From: Phycisphaerales bacterium PN19_bin_20
GTDB lineage: Bacteria > Planctomycetota > Phycisphaerae > Phycisphaerales > UBA1924
Length of the DNA: 64,000 bases
NCBI GenBank assembly: GCA_021173225.1
Contig: JAJOLK010000004.1
Coordinates: forward strand, 62,001-126,000
Reading direction: 5' to 3'
In this document: positions 8,002 to 16,621 of the stretch, piece after piece
Position numbering within the stretch: the first letter of the stretch is position 1
Layout of the letters: every line of letters starts with the position of its first letter
Translations under genes and position numbers: made by a program
The notes under the pieces: generated by a model
Told to the model about the DNA's origin: nothing
What the model saw: the letters and a program-made list of their open reading frames with translations, nothing else
The model's database searches: none

Positions 8002-8988
8002 ATGCGGACGATGAAGGATTTTTTCAAGGTCAAGCCTGTTGTCAAGGTCAAGCCTGGTTTCAAGTGGATGGTGGCGCTGGGTTGTGTGGGCTTGGCGGCG
8101 CTGGCTGGGACGAGCTCTGCGCTGAGCAGCGGGACGGGTCAGGCGACCGAGAGCCTGCCGCAGGCGGTGCAATTGACGGGGATTGTGCGTGACTTCCGCG
8201 AGCGGACGGTGTCGGGAGGTCACGCTGACTTTGAGCGTCAGCCGACGCGTGGTTTCGGGCACTATGTGGGCCAGGTCAAGGCGGTGCTTGACGACAACGG
8301 CAAGCCGGTGTTTGCGAGCACGGGGTACAAGGTCAAGAGCCAGAAGAGGGACAGCGCGGGTCGGCAGGTGATGCCGCAGAGCGGTGACGCGACGGCGCAG
8401 CGTGCGGCGCTGCAGAACGGGCTGGTGGCTTGGGACGCGTCGTTCGTAGAGACGACTCTGGGCGGCGCGATGACCACCGAGACGAACTTCAATCAGTGGT
8501 TCAACGACGTGCCGGGGACGAACTTCTCCAAGCCGGTGCCGATCACGCTGCGGAAGCAGGCGGGGAGCAACATCTATACGTTCGACGACAAGAGCGACTC
8601 GACGTACACCGGTCGCGGCGGGTTCTTCCCGATCAACGGCGATTGCTTCGGCAACTCGGCGGGCAACGACCGGAACTTTCACTTCACGTACGAGGTGGCG
8701 ACGAACTTCACGTTCCGGCGCAGCTCGGGGCAGGTGTTCACGTTCACGGGTGACGACGACGTGTGGGTCTTCATCGGCGGCCGGCTGGTGATCGACCTGG
8801 GCGGTGTGCACGGGGCGATCAGTCAGTCTGTGAACCTTGACCAGCTGGCGTGGCTTGAGGACGGGGAGGACTACGAGCTGAAGCTGTTCTTTGCTGAGCG
8901 GCACCGGACGCAGTCAAACATGCGGATCGACACGACGCTGGAGCTGCGGCCAACTGAGCTGCCGACGGCGATGAGCCTGTTCGATTGA
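8002..8988 (+). CDS. Fibro-slime domain protein, copy 1
   Basis: This 328-residue secreted protein begins with a basic, repetitive N-terminus (FKVKPVVKVKPGFKW) and a hydrophobic signal segment ending near SSALSS. The rest is one fibro-slime domain: IVRDFRERTVSGGHADFERQ at the front, then FNQWFNDVPGTN, GGFFPINGDCFGNS, RNFHFTYEVATNF, the hallmark FTFTGDDDVWVFIGG, VIDLGGVHGAISQSVNLD and FFAERHRTQSNMRID. The domain is related to PA14 beta-barrels and probably acts in extracellular carbohydrate or matrix binding. Start ATG 8002 follows AAGGAG by 6 nt. It is first of three tandem paralogues; a strong terminator follows. Confidence 0.88.
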   Translation: MRTMKDFFKVKPVVKVKPGFKWMVALGCVGLAALAGTSSALSSGTGQATESLPQAVQLTGIVRDFRERTVSGGHADFERQPTRGFGHYVGQVKAVLDDNGKPVFASTGYKVKSQKRDSAGRQVMPQSGDATAQRAALQNGLVAWDASFVETTLGGAMTTETNFNQWFNDVPGTNFSKPVPITLRKQAGSNIYTFDDKSDSTYTGRGGFFPINGDCFGNSAGNDRNFHFTYEVATNFTFRRSSGQVFTFTGDDDVWVFIGGRLVIDLGGVHGAISQSVNLDQLAWLEDGEDYELKLFFAERHRTQSNMRIDTTLELRPTELPTAMSLFD

Positions 8989-9113
8989 GCCCGAGGCGGC
9001 GTGGCCCGCGCGGGGCGTGGGGGTAACTGAGGCGGCGTGTGCGGTGGGGTGGGGTCTGGTTTTGGGACCATCCCAGGGCGTATGGGCGTCGCGGGTGTTG
9101 TGGTCGGCCTGTG

Positions 9114-9161
9114 AACGCCGCGCTTCGGGGCCCGAGTGGTTGCCCCGAGGCGCGGCGTTTT
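9114..9161 (+). terminator. Rho-independent terminator after fibro-slime copy 1
   Basis: An 18-bp stem with one G-U pair (arms 9114-9131 and 9142-9159; loop CCGAGTGGTT) ends in TTTT. It separates copy 1 from copy 2, so the paralogues are not simply one operon. Confidence 0.85.
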
Positions 9162-9234
9162 CGATGATGTGTGTGGACGGCGTGGTGTGCTAGGGCGTTG
9201 GCCTTGGCCGAAGTCCGTTCGCTGGAGTGAACCG

Positions 9235-10311
9235 ATGGCCCTCTCGAACAGCGTTGGTGTGGCGATGGGATTGATCTTGGCGGCGAGTGCCGGCGGTATG
9301 GCGTGGGGTCAGACAGCGACGACGGCGACGCCGACGAACAACGCGGCGGTGCTTCCTGAGACGATCGTGCTGCACGGGATTGCGCGTGACTTTCGTGAGC
9401 GGACAGTCAGCGGCGGGCACCCGGACTTTGAGCGTCAGCCGACATCGGGGTTTGGGTTTTATGTTGGGCAGGTTCAGCCTCGGCTGAGCGCGGCGGGCAA
9501 GCCGGTATTTGCGGGGACGGGGCTGCGGGTGAGTGGCGACAAGCGTGACGCGCAGGGGCGTGCCGTGATGCCTGTGGCGAGCGGGTTTGCGATCGGGTCG
9601 ATGGTTGAGGATGACGGAGGCAAGGGGAAGGACAAGGACGACGGAAAGAGCGGGAAGGGGAGCTCGGGAGCCGCGGACACGTCGCTAAGCGCGTCGGAGT
9701 CGGGCGAGATGGACTTGGGGGTAGGTTCCGGCGGCATGCCCGCGCCGATCAAGTGGGACGCCTCGTTTGTGAGCTCGAACCAGGGCGGCTCGCTGACGAC
9801 GGCTGAGAACTTTGGGCAGTGGTTCACGGATGTGCCGGGCGTGAACGTCTCGATCCCGGTGAGCATCACGCTGCGGAAGCAGGGCAGCGGCAACCTGTAC
9901 ACGTTCGACGACAAGACCGATCCGGCGTTCAGCAGGCTCGGCGGGTTCTTCCCGATCAACAGCCAGGGGTTCGGGAACTCAGCGGGCAACAACCGGAACT
10001 TCCACTTTACCTTCGAGGTGGCGACGAAGTTCACGTACCGCAAGGGGACGGGGCAGGTCTTCACGTTCACGGGCGATGACGATGTGTACGTGTTCGTGGG
10101 CGGGGTGCTGGTGATCGACCTGGGCGGCGTGCATTCGGCGATCAGCCAGAGCGTGTCGCTGGACACGCTTGCGTATCTGCAGGACGGCAAGGACTACGAC
10201 CTGCGGCTGTTCTTTGCCGAGCGGCACCGGACGCAGTCGAACATGCGGATCGACACGACAATTGAGCTTAAGAACGCGGAGCTGCCGCAGAGCAACAGCA
10301 TGTTTGATTGA
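9235..10311 (+). CDS. Fibro-slime domain protein, copy 2, with charged insert
   Basis: This 358-residue secreted paralogue of copy 1 has a signal peptide at residues 1-24 (SVGVAMGLILAASAGGMAWG). It carries the same domain landmarks: RDFRERTVSGGHPDFERQ, GQWFTDVPGVN, GGFFPINSQGFGNSAGN, FTFTGDDDVYVFVGG, LGGVHSAISQSVSLD and FFAERHRTQSNMRID. A Gly/Lys/Asp/Ser-rich insert of about 45 residues (KGKDKDDGKSGKGSSG and following) sits between the first segment and the WDASF segment and is absent from copy 1. The start is ATG 9235 with GGAG just upstream. The C-terminal ending (LPQSNSMFD) is shared with the other copies. Confidence 0.88.
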   Translation: MALSNSVGVAMGLILAASAGGMAWGQTATTATPTNNAAVLPETIVLHGIARDFRERTVSGGHPDFERQPTSGFGFYVGQVQPRLSAAGKPVFAGTGLRVSGDKRDAQGRAVMPVASGFAIGSMVEDDGGKGKDKDDGKSGKGSSGAADTSLSASESGEMDLGVGSGGMPAPIKWDASFVSSNQGGSLTTAENFGQWFTDVPGVNVSIPVSITLRKQGSGNLYTFDDKTDPAFSRLGGFFPINSQGFGNSAGNNRNFHFTFEVATKFTYRKGTGQVFTFTGDDDVYVFVGGVLVIDLGGVHSAISQSVSLDTLAYLQDGKDYDLRLFFAERHRTQSNMRIDTTIELKNAELPQSNSMFD

Positions 10312-10434
10312 GGCCGCCAATGGGCACATCTAAGGGGACGAAGGGTGTGCGTGGGCTGTGGCGGTAAGGGATGTGAGACGTGAGTGTTGGTGAGGCGGGT
10401 ACGAATCAATGGAGCGGGCACAGGAGTAGCGGAC

Positions 10435-11490
10435 ATGATCAAGTGCAATCGTGCAGGTAGTCGGGCGGCGTTGATGGGGCTCGTGCTGGTGGCTGGCGCG
10501 GCGGCGGTGGCGATGGGCCACGGGCGTTCGCAGACCCAGGCGGTGTCGGGCGCCGCCGGGCAGGGCGTGAGCGGTGACCCGTGGGCGGGTGTGCTGCAGA
10601 ACTCGATCGTGCTGCCGGCGGTGATCCGTGACTTCAAAGCGGCGGGCGAGCGCGGTCACGCTGACTTTCAGGCGTATGGCAATCCGGTAATCACAACGGG
10701 TTTGGTGGAGGACCGGCTGGACCGCAACGGCAAGCCGGTGTTCAAGGGTCGCAGGGGCCAGCAGATCGACCGCGAGTTCAGGAACCAGGCGGGGCAGCCG
10801 ATCCACCCGATGTTCTTTGGGGTTGGGCTGCGGAACCGCCCGGCGGATGCGAACCAAGCTGCGGCGCAGGTGGGCCAGGGGCGCAGTGATGCCGGTGGTA
10901 GCGTTGCGGTGTCGGAGCAGCGGACGGCCGTGAGCGACTCGCGTGGTTCGATGAGCCAGTCGAGCAACCAGCTGACGAGCGCGGAGCGGTTTGCGGAGTG
11001 GTATGCGGACGTGCCGGGCGTGAACGTGTCATCGCTGGTGAACCTCACGTTCAACCGCGTAGCGGGGACGAACCGGTACGTGTTTGACTCGGCGGCAGAC
11101 GAGCCGTGGCGGTCGCGCGGCGGGTTCTTCCCGATCAACGGGATGGGCTTTGGCAACTACGGGTCTTGGGGGAAGAACTTCCACTTTACCACCGAGCTGA
11201 TGACGGAGTTTGTGTACGACCAGGGGTCGCGGCAGTCGTTTACCTTTAGCGGTGATGACGACGTGTGGGTGTTCATCGACGGGCGGCTGCTGATGGATCT
11301 GGGCGGCTTGCACCCGCGGCGCGAGCAGACCCTTGAGCTTGACCGGGTGGATTTTCTTGAGCACGGCAAGAGCCACAAGCTGACGGTGTTCCACGCCGAG
11401 CGCGCGACGAACGAGTCGAACTTCCGGATCGAGACGACCATTACGCTGCGGCGTGCGGACCTGCCGAACGTCACGGGCATGTTCGATTGA
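10435..11490 (+). CDS. Fibro-slime domain protein, copy 3, most diverged
   Basis: This 351-residue secreted protein has a signal peptide at residues 1-28 (AALMGLVLVAGAAAVAMG). The domain is the same but more diverged: VIRDFKAAGERGHADFQAYG, RFAEWYADVPGVNVSS, GGFFPINGMGFGN, FTFSGDDDVWVFIDG, MDLGGLHPRREQTLELD and FHAERATNESNFRIET. The middle has a Gln/Ala/Ser-rich linker. AGGAG 8 nt before ATG 10435 fixes the start. It ends LPNVTGMFD like its neighbours. Three different linkers on one conserved domain suggest surface proteins diverging after duplication. Confidence 0.86.
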   Translation: MIKCNRAGSRAALMGLVLVAGAAAVAMGHGRSQTQAVSGAAGQGVSGDPWAGVLQNSIVLPAVIRDFKAAGERGHADFQAYGNPVITTGLVEDRLDRNGKPVFKGRRGQQIDREFRNQAGQPIHPMFFGVGLRNRPADANQAAAQVGQGRSDAGGSVAVSEQRTAVSDSRGSMSQSSNQLTSAERFAEWYADVPGVNVSSLVNLTFNRVAGTNRYVFDSAADEPWRSRGGFFPINGMGFGNYGSWGKNFHFTTELMTEFVYDQGSRQSFTFSGDDDVWVFIDGRLLMDLGGLHPRREQTLELDRVDFLEHGKSHKLTVFHAERATNESNFRIETTITLRRADLPNVTGMFD

Positions 11491-11518
11491 GGGTTGGCGA
11501 GTGCGTGATTGACTCACC

Positions 11519-11560
11519 CACGCCCGTGGCGGCCGCGATGCGGAGGCCTCGGGCGTGTTT
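11519..11560 (+). terminator. Possible terminator after fibro-slime copy 3
   Basis: CACGCCCG (11519-11526) pairs with CGGGCGTG (11550-11557), followed by TTT. The 23-nt loop and short T-run make this weaker than the terminator after copy 1. Confidence 0.4.
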
Positions 11561-11615
11561 GTGCGCGCTGGACGCTATCCTCGCCGGTGGCGGCTGTTGG
11601 GGTGGTTGTGGCGGC

Positions 11616-12479
11616 ATGGAGGCGGCGCAAGTGAGCGGTCAATCGCACGGCGACTACACGGTCTCGCTCGAGGCGTTCCAGGGGCCTTTGGACCTGCTGC
11701 TGTACCTCATCAGGCGCGCGGAGGTGGACCTGCACGCGATCCCGATCGCGGAGATTACGCGGCAGTACATGGGGTACCTTGGGCAGATACACACGATTGA
11801 CATCGAGCAGGCGGGGGAGTTTTTGGTGATGGCCGCGACGCTGATGGAGATCAAGTCGAGGATGCTTGCGCCGCGGGTGGAGGCGGGTGACGAGGGCGCG
11901 GCGGACGAGCCGGTGGCGGCGGTCGATCCGCGGACCGAGCTGGTCCAGGAGCTTGTGGCGTACAAGCGGTACCGCGACGCGGCGAGCGCGCTGGAGGCGC
12001 GGATGTCGGCGTGGGAAGGGCGGCACGGCGCGGGTGCCGCGGCGCTACCGACGCGGGCGGCGCCGAAGGATGGTGTAGAAGATGGCGAGGCGGGCGGGCT
12101 GGACCTTGGCGATCTGGACCTGGTCGACTTGGTGCAGGCGTTCGGGCGGATCATTGAGACCATTGACCTGACGCGCGTGGGCGATCTGCGCGTGGTGGAC
12201 GATGAGACGCCCATTGAAGTACACTCGGCGGACCTGCTGGACCGGCTGGCCAGGGACGGGCGCGAGCTGGCTGAGTTTGGGACCGACGCGGCGGGCGGCG
12301 AGTTGCCGTTTGCGCGGCGCGGGCTGCGGCTGGCTGAGCTGCTGGGTGGGCGGACCAAGGCCGAGGCGATCGGGCTGTTCCTGGCGATGCTGGAGTTGAT
12401 CCGCCAGCGGAAGGTGGCGGTGCGGCTCGATGCGCAGCGCGAGGTGCTGGTGGGGCTGCGGGCCGAGGACGCGGCGTAG
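11616..12479 (+). CDS. scpA: Segregation and condensation protein A
   Basis: This 287-residue kleisin subunit of the bacterial SMC-ScpAB condensin begins with the family signature LEAFQGPLDLLLYLIRRAEV, then DLHAIPIAEITRQYM and the FLVMAATLMEIKSRMLAPR helix. The C-terminal winged-helix part contains LLGGRTKAEAIGLFLAMLEL. The middle carries an acidic Ala/Gly linker. ATG 11616 was chosen because the family homology begins right after it. ScpB, often the next gene, is absent here; the next gene converges. Confidence 0.9.
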   Translation: MEAAQVSGQSHGDYTVSLEAFQGPLDLLLYLIRRAEVDLHAIPIAEITRQYMGYLGQIHTIDIEQAGEFLVMAATLMEIKSRMLAPRVEAGDEGAADEPVAAVDPRTELVQELVAYKRYRDAASALEARMSAWEGRHGAGAAALPTRAAPKDGVEDGEAGGLDLGDLDLVDLVQAFGRIIETIDLTRVGDLRVVDDETPIEVHSADLLDRLARDGRELAEFGTDAAGGELPFARRGLRLAELLGGRTKAEAIGLFLAMLELIRQRKVAVRLDAQREVLVGLRAEDAA

Positions 12480-12688
12480 GACGGGGGATAGGGCGCGGCA
12501 TATGGCGGGGCGTGCGGGTTTGCTGGGCGCGTCATTTGCCTGCTAATTCGTTGCGGGTTTGATGCGGCGGACTAAACCTCGCTTCGCGGCTGCGCCTGGC
12601 TCTGCCCCTGCCTTCGGAGGCGGGGTTCTGAACATAAACCACGGAGCGTGGGTGTTCACAGATGCAAGACCGTAAGTAAGAATCTGAC

Positions 12689-14164
12689 TTAGACCAGCAG
12701 TGTTGCGGGGCGTTCGAGCATCTGCTTGACGGTGCCGAGGAACTGGGCGGCCATGGCGCCGTCGATGAGGCGGTGGTCGCTGGACATGGTCATGGCCATA
12801 ACGTGCCCGACGCCGATGGACTTTTTTCCACTAGCGTCGGTGTCAACGACTGGTTGCTCGAGGGCTGCGCCGACGGCGAGGATGGCGGTGTTGGGCGGGT
12901 TGATGATGGCGGTGAAGTGGTCAACGCCGAACATGCCCAGGTTGCTGATGGTGAAGGTGGAGTCGGCCATTTCGTCGAGGGTGAGGCCCTTGGTACGGGC
13001 CTTCTCGGCGAGGGCCTTGGACTCGTTGCTGATAAGGCGGAGGCCCTTTGCGTCGGCTTGGCGAAGGGTGGCGACGACCAGGCCGCCGCCGCGGTCTTCG
13101 GGGAGGCTGATGGCGATGCCGACGTTGACCTGGTCGAGCAGCTCGATGGACTCTGCGCCCTTGGCGGGGTTCCAGCGGCTGTTAACGCCGGGGTGCGCGT
13201 GCATGGAAAGTGCGCAGGCGCGGACGATGAAGTCATTGACGCTGAGCTTGACGCCCTGGCTGCCGAGCTGGTCGTTAAGCTGCTTGCGGAGGTCAAGCAG
13301 CGCGTCCATGCGGACGCTGACTGTGACCTGGTAGTGGGGGATGGTCTGCTTGCTCTCAACCAGGCGGGCCGCGATGGTGCGGCGCATGTTGCTGAGCGGG
13401 ATGCTGCGTTTGGCCAGCGCGCTGGCGATGCTGGGCATCATCAGCGCGGCGATGGGGGGCACGCTGGTGGCGGCGGCGGCGGGGGTCTTTGCGCCAGTCT
13501 CGGGCAGGGGCTTGGGCCTGAAGATAGGGGCGGAATCGGTGATGGTGCCGCCGTGGCGGGCGAGGGCGGCGATCGGGTCGGCGATGTTGGGGGCGGCGTA
13601 GTGCGCAGTAGGGGAGGTGGCGCTCGCGGCGAGGGCGGCTTCGACGTCTTTGCGGATGATGCGGCCTGAGGGGCCCGAGCCCTCGATGTCCGCGAGCTCA
13701 AGCCCATTGTCGGCGGCGATCTTTCGTGCCAGCGGCGAGGCGAAGACGCGTTTGCGCGGGACGGCTGGCTCAGCGAGCGCGGTAGAACTGTGGACGCCGT
13801 TGGAAGCGTTGGCCGCGGCGGAGTTGGTAGCGGCGGAGTTGGTAGCGGCAGAGTTGGTAGCGGTGTCGCTGGTCGTGGTGTCGGTGGTGTTGGTGCTTGC
13901 ACGCTTGGCGGGGGCGGCGGCGCTATCGCCGCCTTCCCACTTGAGGATGGTCTGGCCAACGGGGCAGGACTTGCCCTCGGCGATGGTGAGCTCGCCAACG
14001 ACGCCGTCGTCGAAGGTTTGCAGCTCCATGGTGGCCTTGTCGGTCTCGATATCAGCGATGGATTGGCCGGACTTGACCTTCTGGCCGGGCTTGACGTGCC
14101 ACTTGACGATGGTGCCGACTTCCATGGTGTCGGAGAGGCGCGGCATGGACATGTTCTTGGGCAT
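12689..14164 (-). CDS. pdhC: Dihydrolipoamide acetyltransferase, pyruvate dehydrogenase E2
   Basis: This 491-residue E2 component has three parts. A lipoyl domain at residues 1-78 has the lipoylated Lys in DIETDKATME. A peripheral subunit-binding domain follows at about 135-172 (FASPLARKIAADNGLELADI). The C-terminal catalytic acyltransferase domain ends with the HxxxDG motif in SSDHRLIDGAMAAQFLG. The linker after the lipoyl domain is Thr/Asn/Ser/Ala-rich with a 15-bp repeat. E1 and E3 genes are not adjacent, so the complex is encoded at scattered sites. The N-terminus MPKNMSMPRLSDTMEVGT is typical for pyruvate-type E2. Confidence 0.94.
   Translation of the reverse strand: MPKNMSMPRLSDTMEVGTIVKWHVKPGQKVKSGQSIADIETDKATMELQTFDDGVVGELTIAEGKSCPVGQTILKWEGGDSAAAPAKRASTNTTDTTTSDTATNSAATNSAATNSAAANASNGVHSSTALAEPAVPRKRVFASPLARKIAADNGLELADIEGSGPSGRIIRKDVEAALAASATSPTAHYAAPNIADPIAALARHGGTITDSAPIFRPKPLPETGAKTPAAAATSVPPIAALMMPSIASALAKRSIPLSNMRRTIAARLVESKQTIPHYQVTVSVRMDALLDLRKQLNDQLGSQGVKLSVNDFIVRACALSMHAHPGVNSRWNPAKGAESIELLDQVNVGIAISLPEDRGGGLVVATLRQADAKGLRLISNESKALAEKARTKGLTLDEMADSTFTISNLGMFGVDHFTAIINPPNTAILAVGAALEQPVVDTDASGKKSIGVGHVMAMTMSSDHRLIDGAMAAQFLGTVKQMLERPATLLV
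13815..13866. repeat. 15-bp repeat in the E2 linker
   Basis: Three full copies of GCGGCGGAGTTGGTA-like units encode TNSAA repeats on the reverse strand, in the flexible linker after the lipoyl domain. Change in copy number would alter linker length without shifting frame. Confidence 0.9.
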
Positions 14165-14344
14165 GGACGCTTCCAGGTCTTCTTTTTCGCGAGGTCGCGG
14201 GTGGTGGCTAGAGGGTGGTGAGGATGGGTTCTGGGCGGGCCGAATCAGATGATAGGAGAGCGGGTCGGCGAAGTCGTTTAGCTGCGGGCCCGCGGGGTCA
14301 GGAGCGGGCGGTTGGTTCGTTGAATCGTGCGGAGCGGTGGCGGT

Positions 14345-14827
14345 TTAGTGGTGGCGATCTGGCTTGCGGACGATGGTGCTCTTGCCGCCCTCGGTGATCT
14401 TGCGAACGACGGCCAGTGCGCTGGCGCGGTCTGCGGGAATGGCGAGGCTGAGCATGATGGTGGTGTCGCCGGCGCGGAGCTCGTCGTCTTCGGTGAGTGT
14501 GGACTCTGAGAGCGTTGGCTCGGTGCCGTGCGCGTCGAGGGCGGCGGCGGATGGGTCGGCGGGTGGCGGGCCCACGAGGGCGCGGCCGTTGAAGAAGGTG
14601 CCGTTGGCGCTGCCGAGGTCTGCGACCAGGAAGCGGTTGGTGTCTGGATCAAAGCGAGCGGCGAGGTGGCGGCGACTGGCGGCGGGATCGAGCAGTTGGA
14701 TGCCGGTGCCCGAGCCGGGCTCGCGCCCGACGATGACGGGGTTGCCGCTGGCACCGATGGGCGCGAAGGTGCCTGCCTGCGGGCCCGAGACGATGATGAG
14801 GCAGCCGGGTGCGTGCGGAGTGGCCAT
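14345..14827 (-). CDS. FHA domain protein
   Basis: This 160-residue single forkhead-associated domain protein would bind phosphothreonine peptides. The hallmarks VGREPGSGTGIQL, SRRHLAARF and LGSANGTFFNGR correspond to the conserved Gly-Arg, Ser-x-x-His and Asn-Gly sites. The last 35 residues are a basic tail. ATG 14827 is 6 nt downstream of a TACCCT box (14834-14839), another leaderless candidate. No kinase is adjacent, so its phosphorylated partner is unknown. Confidence 0.85.
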   Translation of the reverse strand: MATPHAPGCLIIVSGPQAGTFAPIGASGNPVIVGREPGSGTGIQLLDPAASRRHLAARFDPDTNRFLVADLGSANGTFFNGRALVGPPPADPSAAALDAHGTEPTLSESTLTEDDELRAGDTTIMLSLAIPADRASALAVVRKITEGGKSTIVRKPDRHH

Positions 14828-14900
14828 GGTCAGAGGGTATGGGGGTGTGGGGGAGGGGTGTGGAGGAGGGGTGGTGGGGGAGGGCTGTGGGGGGTCGAAG

Positions 14901-15200
14901 GTGCTTGCGGCGGCGAAACAGTTGCACATCGACCGCGACTTGCCGATTGGGATTTCCTAGGCGGAGATCGTCGCTTTGAGCGAGGGTCGCGGGCTCGCGC
15001 GGCTATCTTTGTTTGGCAGCGTGCTAGACGAGGACTTCACGCCAGAGAGTGGCGCGACTGTGCTTGTGGAGTTTTTGCTGGCGCGCACGCCCGGGCTGGC
15101 GTTCTTTGCGATGTGCGACGAGTTGTCAGCCGTCCGTGGGCGGGGGCGCGAGCTTGGGACTCGCGTCGAGCATCCCAGTTGCTTGTGCGAGCAGGGCGCG
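14901..15200 (+). pseudogene. Decayed MNT-type nucleotidyltransferase (solo antitoxin-like)
   Basis: Translated from a possible GTG at 14901, the frame reads KQLHIDRDL, hits TAG at 14958, and continues in the same frame as GLARLSLFGSVLDEDFTPES, TVLVEF, TPGLAFFAMCDELSAVRGRG. This order matches small MNT nucleotidyltransferases (minimal antitoxin partners of HEPN toxins). The family's SDVDVLVEF metal site reads SGATVLVEF here, so the Asp pair is lost, and the conserved end dissolves after about 15160. The in-frame stop, loss of the metal-binding Asp residues and absent HEPN gene all indicate a dead remnant. It stays out of the FHA and DUF971 genes on either side. Confidence 0.6.
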
Positions 15201-15246
15201 GGCGTAGGGGTGTTGCGTCTAGGGCGCGGCGCGGGGTTGGCCCGAG

Positions 15247-15576
15247 CTAGGTCTGGGCGGGCGGGTCGATCTCGCGAAGGTACTGCCAGGAGTAGATGCC
15301 GGTGTCGTGCCCGTCGGAGAAGCGGATGCGGAGGGCGTAGTTGCCGACGAGCTCGGCTTCGAGGGCGGTGAGTGGGCCGTTGCTGGCGCGGGCAGCGGAG
15401 GCGGGCAGGACGGTGAGGGGGTTTTTAGCTTGCTGGGCGCGGAGCTCTCTCATGTCGGCGCTGGGTGACATGCGTCTGAGGTAGTTGATGGAGTAGTAGC
15501 TGGTGGTGCCGTCAGCCCACTGAACGCTGAGCCCGCGGTCTTTCTTGAGGTCGAGGGCGATGGGGGGCGGTTCCAC
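15247..15576 (-). CDS. DUF971 (GBBH-like N-terminal domain) protein
   Basis: This 109-residue protein is made of one DUF971 domain, the fold also found at the N-terminus of gamma-butyrobetaine hydroxylases. LSVQWADGTTSYYSINYLRR opens it and RIRFSDGHDTGIYSWQYLRE closes it. Stand-alone members are often linked to iron-sulfur or Mrp-type proteins, but nothing here confirms that. GTG 15576 was preferred because longer starts at 15645 overlap pyrF, which diverges. It would leave a 67-bp shared promoter region. Confidence 0.8.
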   Translation of the reverse strand: MEPPPIALDLKKDRGLSVQWADGTTSYYSINYLRRMSPSADMRELRAQQAKNPLTVLPASAARASNGPLTALEAELVGNYALRIRFSDGHDTGIYSWQYLREIDPPAQT

Positions 15577-15643
15577 GCTGGGATGGTAGAGACGGGCCAG
15601 TGAAGTAGCCGGGGCGGTGGCGGGGCTTGGCGTACGCTCGCGC

Positions 15644-16621
15644 ATGAGCACCGGCGAGCACTTTGCTGACCGATTGTCTGCGGCGATTGGCCGCTGCAAC
15701 AGCGTTGCGTGCGTGGGGCTTGATCCGGTATTTGAGAAGCTGCCGGCGGCGGTTCGCGCGGCGCATGGCGAGCCGGTGGAGGCGATCGGCGCGTTTGCGG
15801 CGGGCGTGTTGCGGGCGGTGGCGGGGCTGGTGCCGGCGGTGAAGTTTCAGTCGGCGTGCTACGAGCGTTACGGGTGGCAGGGCGTGCGTGAGCTTGAGCG
15901 CGGGATTGCACTGGCCAAGACGCTGGGCCTGGTGGTGATTCTGGACGCGAAGCGCGGCGACATTGGTGTTTCGGCTGAGCACTATGCGTTCGCGGCGTTT
16001 GCGCGGATGGGGGCTGATGCGCTGACGGTGAGCCCTTACATGGGGCCGGACACGATCGAACCGTTTTTAGCGCAGGTGGGAACAAACGCGGGGACGGGCG
16101 TGTTTGTATTGGCGCGGACGAGCAACCTGCAGAGCGATGCGCTGCAGAGCTTGAGCGTTGCTGCCGCGGGTGCTGATCGGGGTGTTGAGTGTGGCGAAGG
16201 GCGAGAGCAAACGCTGGCGACGCACGTGGGGCAGATGATCGCGCGGCTGGGCGCGGGGCGTCTTGGTGCGTGCGGGCTCAGTGATGTGGGGGCGGTGGTG
16301 GCGGCGACCAAGCCCGGCGACGCGGCGGCGATGCGCGCGTCAATGCCCGACCAGGTCTTCCTGATCCCGGGGTATGGGGCGCAGGGCGGAGCCGCGCAGG
16401 ATGTGCGCGACTTATGCCGCGCGGGTCAGGGTGGGCCCGAGGATGTGGCCCGAGCGGGCGTGCTGGTGACAGCAAGCCGCTCAGTGATTTACCCGAGTGC
16501 GGTCGGGTGGGGCGTCGGGATCGGGGTCGGGACAGGGGCCGACGCTTGGACAGCGTCTGTGCGATCTGCGGCGGAAAGGCTTGTGAGTGAGCTTCGCGGG
16601 GTGTTTGAAGTCCGAACATAG
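15644..16621 (+). CDS. pyrF: Orotidine 5'-phosphate decarboxylase, type 2
   Basis: This 325-residue enzyme forms UMP from OMP in the last step of pyrimidine synthesis. ACVGLDPVFEKLP lies near residue 22. The catalytic LDAKRGDIG at 100-108 supplies the Asp-Lys-x-x-Asp set, and the phosphate-binding end ITASRSVIYP appears as VTASRSVIYP. The length puts it in the longer PyrF subfamily common in planctomycetes and actinobacteria. TACGCT lies 5 nt before ATG 15644 and no Shine-Dalgarno is seen, so translation may be leaderless. Confidence 0.93.
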   Translation: MSTGEHFADRLSAAIGRCNSVACVGLDPVFEKLPAAVRAAHGEPVEAIGAFAAGVLRAVAGLVPAVKFQSACYERYGWQGVRELERGIALAKTLGLVVILDAKRGDIGVSAEHYAFAAFARMGADALTVSPYMGPDTIEPFLAQVGTNAGTGVFVLARTSNLQSDALQSLSVAAAGADRGVECGEGREQTLATHVGQMIARLGAGRLGACGLSDVGAVVAATKPGDAAAMRASMPDQVFLIPGYGAQGGAAQDVRDLCRAGQGGPEDVARAGVLVTASRSVIYPSAVGWGVGIGVGTGADAWTASVRSAAERLVSELRGVFEVRT

